A stretch of 7,544 nucleotides of DNA from an uncultured Clostridia bacterium. Its GTDB lineage: Bacteria > Bacillota > Clostridia > UBA1381. How positions within the stretch are numbered: the first letter of the stretch is position 1; each line of letters begins with the position of its first letter. This document shows positions 1 to 3,994 of the stretch, in pieces. Under the pieces are notes generated by a model. The model did not search any database. It was not told where the DNA came from and saw only the letters and a list, made by a program, of their open reading frames with translations. Made by a program: the position numbers and the translations under genes. The stretch is taken from the NCBI GenBank assembly GCA_934463455.1, contig CAKSJU010000099.1, positions 1 to 7,544 of the forward strand. Reading direction: 5' to 3'.

Positions 1-740
1 CTTTTTTCCAACCTTGAAACCTGTGCCTGGCTTATTCCTATTTCATCCGCGACCTCCATTTGAGTTCTTCCCCGGAAAAAACGCAGATTTAAAATATGTT
101 TTTCCCTCTCGTTCAAATGCTTCATCGCCTCGGAAAGTGCAATATTTTCGAGCCAGTTTTCATCGGTATTTTTCTTGTCCCTTACCTGGTCCATTACATA
201 TATTGCCTCGCCGCCGTCATGATATACCGGCTCAAAAAGGCTTATCGGGTCGGCAATCGCGTCCAGCGCAAAGACAACCTCCTCCTTCGGAACATCCATT
301 TCCTTTGCGATTTCCGAAACCGTCGGCTCTCTTGAGTTTTTATTAATAAGCTTTTCCTTAACATACAGTGCCTTATATGCGATGTCCTTTAACGAACGGC
401 TTATTCTTATTGAATTATTATCTCTTAAATACCTTCTTATTTCGCCTATTATCATCGGCACCGCATAGGTTGAAAACTGCACATTTTGACTTAAATCAAA
501 GTTATCTATCGCCTTTATAAGTCCGATACAGCCTACCTGAAACAAGTCGTCGGCATTTTCACCGCGATTGGAAAAACGCTGTATAACGCTCAGCACCAAT
601 CTTAAATTTCCCTTTACGAACTCCTCTCTTGCTTTTATGTCCCCGGCTTTTATCTTTACAAAGAGCTTATTCTTTTCCTCACGCGAAAGCGTGGGGAGCT
701 GCGAAGTATTCACTCCGCATATTTCTACCTTGTTTATCAT
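1..740 (-). CDS. sigG: RNA polymerase sigma-G factor (late forespore), 3' end cut by window edge
   Basis: This sigma-70 family factor directs late transcription in the forespore after engulfment. Reading from the ATG at 740, 246 codons are visible and run open to the window edge. Bacillus subtilis SigG has about 260 residues, so roughly the last dozen are missing. The N-terminus carries the SigG signature VEICGVNTSQLP (residues 5-16). Region 2 follows: NLRLVLSVIQRF (45-56), DDLFQVGCIGLIKAIDNFD (64-82) and FSTYAVPMIIGEIRRYLRD (89-107). Region 3 covers about 110-185. The region 4.2 helix-turn-helix is TQMEVADEIGISQAQVSRLE (226-245). A strong GGAGG at 751-755 lies 10 nt before the ATG. The gene follows sigE by 93 nt, the conserved spoIIGA-sigE-sigG order. 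I found no convincing SigF or SigG promoter in that gap, so read-through from spoIIG or a divergent forespore promoter is possible. Identity is recognised from near-complete motif agreement with known SigG proteins. Confidence 0.97.
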   Translation of the reverse strand, partial: MINKVEICGVNTSQLPTLSREEKNKLFVKIKAGDIKAREEFVKGNLRLVLSVIQRFSNRGENADDLFQVGCIGLIKAIDNFDLSQNVQFSTYAVPMIIGEIRRYLRDNNSIRISRSLKDIAYKALYVKEKLINKNSREPTVSEIAKEMDVPKEEVVFALDAIADPISLFEPVYHDGGEAIYVMDQVRDKKNTDENWLENIALSEAMKHLNEREKHILNLRFFRGRTQMEVADEIGISQAQVSRLEK

Positions 741-750
741 TTTAAGACAA

Positions 751-756
751 CCTCCG
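751..756 (-). promoter_or_regulatory. Shine-Dalgarno site of sigG
   Basis: On the minus strand CGGAGG lies 10 nt before the sigG ATG. It is the best match to the 16S anti-SD in the window and fixes the start at 740. Confidence 0.75.
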
Positions 757-833
757 CCAAATAAATTCTGCATAGTAAATTATTGCTATGTATGACGAAC
801 AGGCTCTTTAAAATAAGTATTGCCGAATTGCCC

Positions 834-1544
834 TTAATTCATTCGCGATATTTCTTTTTTTAATCTGGAAATAATTCTTTTTTCCAGTCTTGATATATAA
901 GACTGTGATATTCCGAGAATATCCGCAACCTCTTTTTGAGTTTTTTCTTTTCCCGTTCCTATCCCGAAACGGAGCTGCATAATTTCCTTTTCCCGTTTTG
1001 AAAGCTTATCCATGGCAAGCGACAAAAGCTTTCTGTCAACTTCATCCTCAATATCCCGGTAAATGACATCGCTCTCAACACCGAGTATGTCCGACAGAAG
1101 AAGCTCGTTTCCGTCCCAATCCACATTTAGCGGCTCATCTATCGAAACCTCGGTGCGCCTGTTTTGGTTTTTTCTCAAATACATAAGAATTTCATTTTCA
1201 ATACAGCGCGAAGCATATGTCGCAAGCTTTATGTTTTTTTGCGGATTGAAAGTATTTATCGCTTTGATAAGACCTATTGTGCCTATGGAAATCAAGTCTT
1301 CCACATAAATCCCGGTATTCTCAAATTTTCTTGCAATATATACAACAAGTCTTAAATTCCTTTCTATCAGTGTTTTTCTTACTTTCTCTCCGTCGGTATC
1401 AAGACGCGTCAAAAGTTCTTTTTCTTCTTCTTTCGAAAGCGGCTGCGGAAGTATTTCGCTGCCTCCTATATAATAAAGCTCATCCTCCTTGCCGAAACAC
1501 AATTCCGCAAGGCAGTTTCCTATTTTTTTTATTAATGCTATCAA
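834..1544 (-). CDS. sigE: Pro-sigma-E, early mother-cell RNA polymerase sigma factor (TTG start)
   Basis: SigE drives the first mother-cell-specific transcription programme of sporulation. It is made as an inactive membrane-tethered precursor. The 236-residue product is close to the 239 of B. subtilis SigE. Residues 1-24 form a partly hydrophobic pro-sequence ending before YYIGGSE (24-30). By alignment with B. subtilis the cut would fall between the two tyrosines, after residue 24. Region 2 motifs are IERNLRLVVYIARKFENTG (60-78), DLISIGTIGLIKAINTFNP (83-101) and ATYASRCIENEILMYLRKN (108-126). SIDEPLNVDWDGNELLLSD (134-152) is SigE-typical, and the region 4.2 helix-turn-helix is at 202-222. The start must be TTG at 1542-1544: the frame contains no ATG or GTG between there and an in-frame TAG at 1572-1574. 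It lies 19 nt after spoIIGA, surely co-transcribed. A nearby ATG at 1547-1549 is in another frame and meets TGA after two codons. Confidence 0.97.
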   Translation of the reverse strand: MIALIKKIGNCLAELCFGKEDELYYIGGSEILPQPLSKEEEKELLTRLDTDGEKVRKTLIERNLRLVVYIARKFENTGIYVEDLISIGTIGLIKAINTFNPQKNIKLATYASRCIENEILMYLRKNQNRRTEVSIDEPLNVDWDGNELLLSDILGVESDVIYRDIEDEVDRKLLSLAMDKLSKREKEIMQLRFGIGTGKEKTQKEVADILGISQSYISRLEKRIISRLKKEISRMN

Positions 1545-1552
1545 TTCATTTA

Positions 1553-1560
1553 CTTCCTTT
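1553..1560 (-). promoter_or_regulatory. Shine-Dalgarno site supporting the TTG start of sigE
   Basis: On the minus strand AAAGGAAG is followed by TAAATGAA (8 nt) and then the TTG start. The spacing is right for the TTG. The intervening ATG sits only 3 nt from the site and opens a two-codon frame (ATGAATTGA), so the site supports TTG at 1544 as the real start. Confidence 0.65.
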
Positions 1561-1563
1561 CCT

Positions 1564-2364
1564 TTACATTCCTACATTCAATATCACCGGATACTTTAAT
1601 TTTTGTCCGCAAACTGCCGCAATCGCTTTTTCGGTACATTTTCCGTCTATGTATGCTCTGTCGAGAACAATTCCCGTCAAATACCCCTCTGTGCCCACGG
1701 TTTTATATGGAATTATTTTTATACGTTCGCTCTCTACCCATTCACATATGTTTTTTTCGCAGCATTTTTCTCCGACAAGCTCTTTTAAAAGCTTCTCTTC
1801 AATAATCATAACCGGCTTGCCGCTTATGGGCTCGAAAAGACCGTTCCCGGTATCGTAAAAAGCCTTTGTACAAATCTTTTTCCCGTTATATTCAAGAAAA
1901 ATTTCCGAAAATTTCTTTGAAGCCTGCCTTTTAAGCCGTGCCGCGCACATCCGCAAAAGGAAATACGAAAAAGCCGCGACAATACAAATCCGAGGTGACG
2001 ACGCATAAAAAACTCCGTTTTTTATCATTCCGCCGCCGAACATTCTCATATCGAGAAAAATTGCCCCGCAAATCAGCGCAGATGCCGGATAAAGCACAAG
2101 CGTTCTTCTTATAAGTTCATTTTTTTTGCACGGGCAAAAAGCAATTGCTGCCATTGCAAGTCCTATAACCGCCGACAAAAATAACGCCGCTTCCTTTCCG
2201 AAATCCAAAACAAAGAAAAGAACACCCAAAAAGGCTCCCGCCGACGCGGAGATTATCGCCCGAACGGGTTTTATCCCCGCCGCCGCAATATCCGAGGTAA
2301 TATAAATCAAAACCAAATCCATAAAAAAATTATTTAAAAACAAAATATCCGCATATATTTTCAT
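1564..2364 (-). CDS. spoIIGA: SpoIIGA, membrane aspartic protease that processes pro-SigE
   Basis: SpoIIGA sits in the mother-cell membrane at the sporulation septum and removes the pro-sequence of SigE, in response to a forespore signal (SpoIIR in B. subtilis). The 266 residues are somewhat shorter than the 309 of B. subtilis. The N-terminal half has five probable membrane segments, at about 5-25, 33-54, 57-77, 86-106 and 123-142. The C-terminal half is the cytoplasmic protease domain with the catalytic motif YDTGNGL (170-176, catalytic Asp171). The family context FYDTGN...P..GKPV (169-185) is intact. One active-site motif per chain fits the retropepsin-like dimer model known for this family. 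The ATG at 2364 is preceded by GGAAAG with a 7-nt gap. It is the first gene of the spoIIG operon, directly upstream of its substrate sigE. Identification rests on topology, the DTG motif and gene order, which agree. Confidence 0.95.
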   Translation of the reverse strand: MKIYADILFLNNFFMDLVLIYITSDIAAAGIKPVRAIISASAGAFLGVLFFVLDFGKEAALFLSAVIGLAMAAIAFCPCKKNELIRRTLVLYPASALICGAIFLDMRMFGGGMIKNGVFYASSPRICIVAAFSYFLLRMCAARLKRQASKKFSEIFLEYNGKKICTKAFYDTGNGLFEPISGKPVMIIEEKLLKELVGEKCCEKNICEWVESERIKIIPYKTVGTEGYLTGIVLDRAYIDGKCTEKAIAAVCGQKLKYPVILNVGM

Positions 2365-2403
2365 TTATTTGCTTTCCTTTTTAAAAGAAATAGTTATACT
2401 GTT

Positions 2404-2436
2404 ATTATACACCACGGCAGGTAAAAAATTTGTCAA
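2404..2436 (-). promoter_or_regulatory. spoIIG promoter: SigA-type, unusually wide 21-bp spacer, Spo0A-activated type
   Basis: On the minus strand a perfect TTGACA (2431-2436) and a perfect TATAAT (2404-2409) are separated by 21 bp (2410-2430). SigA promoters normally have 17 bp. The B. subtilis spoIIG promoter is known for two near-consensus hexamers about 22 bp apart, which makes it depend on phosphorylated Spo0A. Transcription would begin near 2397, about 33 nt before the spoIIGA ATG. The hexamers and spacing are seen directly; Spo0A dependence is inferred from the known homologue and the adjacent boxes. Confidence 0.85.
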
Positions 2437-2450
2437 AGTCTCTTGCCGAA

Positions 2451-2470
2451 TTTTGACAAGTTAATGACAA
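2451..2470 (-). promoter_or_regulatory. Tandem Spo0A-box-like operator upstream of the spoIIG promoter
   Basis: The 0A box consensus is TGTCGAA. On the minus strand TGTCATT (2463-2469) and TGTCAAA (2452-2458) lie in direct repeat with starts 11 bp apart, about one helical turn, as in known tandem 0A boxes. They would sit at about -55 to -72 from the predicted start. The -35 region itself contains an opposite-facing TTTGTCAAA (2429-2437), which forms an 8-bp inverted repeat with the nearer box (TTGTCAAA at 2430-2437, TTTGACAA at 2452-2459). TGTCAAA differs from consensus at one base; TGTCATT is weaker. Confidence 0.65.
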
Positions 2471-2474
2471 TTTT

Positions 2475-2503
2475 TTTCAAATTTTTTATTCTTTGGTTAT
2501 AAT
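2475..2503 (+). promoter_or_regulatory. Candidate SigA promoter of murA
   Basis: A perfect TATAAT at 2498-2503 has a weak -35, TTTCAA at 2475-2480 (3 of 6 matches), with the ideal 17-bp spacer. Transcription would start near 2510, leaving a leader of about 107 nt before murA. The AT-rich leader shows no obvious hairpin or riboswitch fold. A second AT-rich match, TATAAT at 2523-2528, lacks a -35 at proper spacing. The -10 is the main support. Confidence 0.45.
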
Positions 2504-2616
2504 TCCGATTTACACATCTTTATATAATTTTTTTTCGTATTTTATTTACTTGAAATAAAGGACATAATAATAGCGAACAAACAATTAAAAATGCGGGCGG
2601 AAAGGAAAGGATAAAT

Positions 2617-3867
2617 ATGTCAAAAATAATAGTAAAAAACAGCAATCCTCTTTCGGGAGAAGTGGAAATCAGCGGGTCAAAAAACAGTGCTCTTCCGATT
2701 CTTGCCGCCTGTGTGATGACCGAGGGTACGGTTTCGCTTTTAAGCGTTCCGGATTTGAGCGACATAAGAATAATGCTGGAAATACTGTCCGGCTTGGGAG
2801 CGGAAATAAATTTTGAAAACAATTCGGCACAAATTTGCTGTGATAAAATTAACAAATATACAACGCCCTATGAGCTTGTGAACAAAATGCGTGGGTCATT
2901 TCTCCTTGCAGGGGCTTTGCTGGCAAGATTTTCACGCGCAAGAATCTGTATGCCCGGAGGATGTCCGATAGGCACGCGTCCCGTAGACCTGCACATAAAA
3001 GGCTTTATTGCAATGGGTGCGGAGGTTTCCAACGAGCACGGATATATAGAGCTTTCTGCCGAAAAGCTTCACAGCGCAAAAATTTATCTGGACTTTCCGA
3101 GCGTCGGCGCAACCGAAAATATTTTAATGGCTGCTTGTCTTGCGGAGGGAGAAACGGTAATCGAAAACGCAGCCGCCGAGCCGGAAATAAAGGACTTGGC
3201 GGATTTTCTGACTAAATGCGGTGCCGACATAAAGGGGGCGGGAAGCGATCGTATTATAATCAACGGGGTCAAAAACCTGAGAGCGGCAACTCACAAAATC
3301 ATTCCCGACCGAATAGAAGCGGGTACCTTTATGACCGCTTTTGCAATAACCCGCGGAAAAGGCATAATAAAAAATATAAGCCCCGAGCATGTGAAGCCGA
3401 TATTTGCAAAGCTCGGCGAAATGGGTGTGGAAATTGCCGAAGAAGAAAGCGGAATATTAATAGACGCCTGCAAGGATTTAATATCCACAGACATTAAAAC
3501 CATGCCCTTTCCCGGTTTTCCTACCGATATGCAGGCACAATTCGGCGGTTTATTAAGCACTGCCGCAGGAACGGGAATTATTACCGAAACGGTTTTTGAA
3601 AACCGATTTTTACACATCGCCGAGCTGAAAAGAATGGGAGCAAATATAAAAATTGAAGGACGTACTTCAGTCATAGAGGGAGTGGAAAAGCTGACGGGAG
3701 CAAAAGTCACCGCCTCGGATTTGCGCGGCGGCGCGGCATTGATATTGGCGGGGCTTGCGGCAAGCGGTACAACCGAAATTTCCAACGCATACCATATCCA
3801 CAGAGGTTACGAAAAGCTTGCGGAAAAATTCCGCCGTTTGGGGGCTGATATTTCGGAAGAAAATTAA
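2617..3867 (+). CDS. murA: UDP-N-acetylglucosamine 1-carboxyvinyltransferase (MurA)
   Basis: MurA transfers enolpyruvate from phosphoenolpyruvate to UDP-N-acetylglucosamine in the cytoplasm, the first committed step of peptidoglycan synthesis. The 416 residues are normal length for the EPSP-synthase-like fold. Visible active-site residues are Lys22-Asn23 in SGSKNSALP (19-27), Cys116 in MPGGCPIGTRPVDLHI (112-127), Asp231 in DRIEAGTF (231-238), Asp304 in FPTDMQAQ (301-308), Arg330 in ENRF (328-331) and Arg370 in SDLRGGAAL (367-375). Cys116 matches the fosfomycin-reactive cysteine (Cys115 in E. coli), so the enzyme should be fosfomycin-sensitive rather than of the Asp-variant type. The ATG at 2617 follows GGAAAGG (2604-2610) by 6 nt. 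The gene is divergent from spoIIGA and has a separate downstream neighbour. Firmicutes often have two MurA paralogues; which one this is cannot be told here. Confidence 0.96.
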   Translation: MSKIIVKNSNPLSGEVEISGSKNSALPILAACVMTEGTVSLLSVPDLSDIRIMLEILSGLGAEINFENNSAQICCDKINKYTTPYELVNKMRGSFLLAGALLARFSRARICMPGGCPIGTRPVDLHIKGFIAMGAEVSNEHGYIELSAEKLHSAKIYLDFPSVGATENILMAACLAEGETVIENAAAEPEIKDLADFLTKCGADIKGAGSDRIIINGVKNLRAATHKIIPDRIEAGTFMTAFAITRGKGIIKNISPEHVKPIFAKLGEMGVEIAEEESGILIDACKDLISTDIKTMPFPGFPTDMQAQFGGLLSTAAGTGIITETVFENRFLHIAELKRMGANIKIEGRTSVIEGVEKLTGAKVTASDLRGGAALILAGLAASGTTEISNAYHIHRGYEKLAEKFRRLGADISEEN

Positions 3868-3927
3868 CATGTTTTTTGCTTTATTTATTCTATTTTATCG
3901 TTATTTTGTTTATTTTGTAAAAAAATA

Positions 3928-3956
3928 TTGAAAAATAGCTTTGTATATGTTAAAAT
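3928..3956 (+). promoter_or_regulatory. Strong SigA promoter with extended -10 for the TIM-barrel/acyl-CoA synthetase gene
   Basis: TTGAAA (3928-3933), a 17-bp spacer, then TAAAAT (3951-3956) preceded by the extended -10 TGT (3948-3950). Each hexamer differs from consensus at one position. Transcription would begin near 3963, about 32 nt before the coding start. It shows that the fusion gene has its own promoter and need not rely on read-through from murA. Confidence 0.75.
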
Positions 3957-3971
3957 AGTTCATGTTAAAAT
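3947..3971 (+). repeat. 10-bp direct repeat overlapping the -10 and transcription start, candidate operator
   Basis: ATGTTAAAAT occurs at 3947-3956 and again at 3962-3971, 15 bp apart. The first copy overlaps the -10 and the second covers the predicted start. An inverted partner of the second copy's first bases, TTAACATG, lies at 3864-3871. The repeat is exact, but the region is AT-rich, so a regulatory role is only a possibility. Confidence 0.3.
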
Positions 3972-3975
3972 TAAA

Positions 3976-3982
3976 AGAAAGG
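3976..3982 (+). promoter_or_regulatory. Shine-Dalgarno site of the fusion gene, ambiguous between two ATGs
   Basis: AGAAAGG ends 12 nt before the coding ATG at 3995. Another ATG at 3985-3987, in a different frame, lies only 2 nt after it, too close for efficient starts, and opens a 29-codon frame that overlaps the gene start. The 3995 start is preferred because MKISFSTLACP is a normal first strand for this TIM-barrel family. Confidence 0.5.
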
Positions 3983-3994
3983 CTATGAGTAAAA

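Noticed and set aside
771..790. Inverted repeat CATAG...CTATG in the sigE-sigG gap
   Set aside because: Only 5 bp with a 10-base AT-rich loop and no T-tract; too weak to call a terminator or a leader hairpin.
787..823. SigE- or SigG-like promoter elements upstream of sigG (CATACATA at 787-794, GCAATA at 818-823, minus strand)
   Set aside because: The -10-like sequence has no -35 at the right distance for SigE, SigF or SigG (gaps of 16 to 23 bp with poor matches), so no promoter is annotated.
1277..1858. 193-codon plus-strand open frame across sigE and spoIIGA
   Set aside because: It lies antisense to two clearly conserved genes, spans their junction and has no recognisable protein features.
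2453..2503. TTGACA at 2453-2458 paired with TATAAT at 2498-2503 as a plus-strand promoter
   Set aside because: The spacer would be 39 bp, far outside any SigA range; TTGACA here is part of the minus-strand Spo0A-like box.
3868..3927. Possible terminator after murA
   Set aside because: The stretch is T-rich but holds no stable GC-containing stem. murA transcripts may read into the next gene or end elsewhere.
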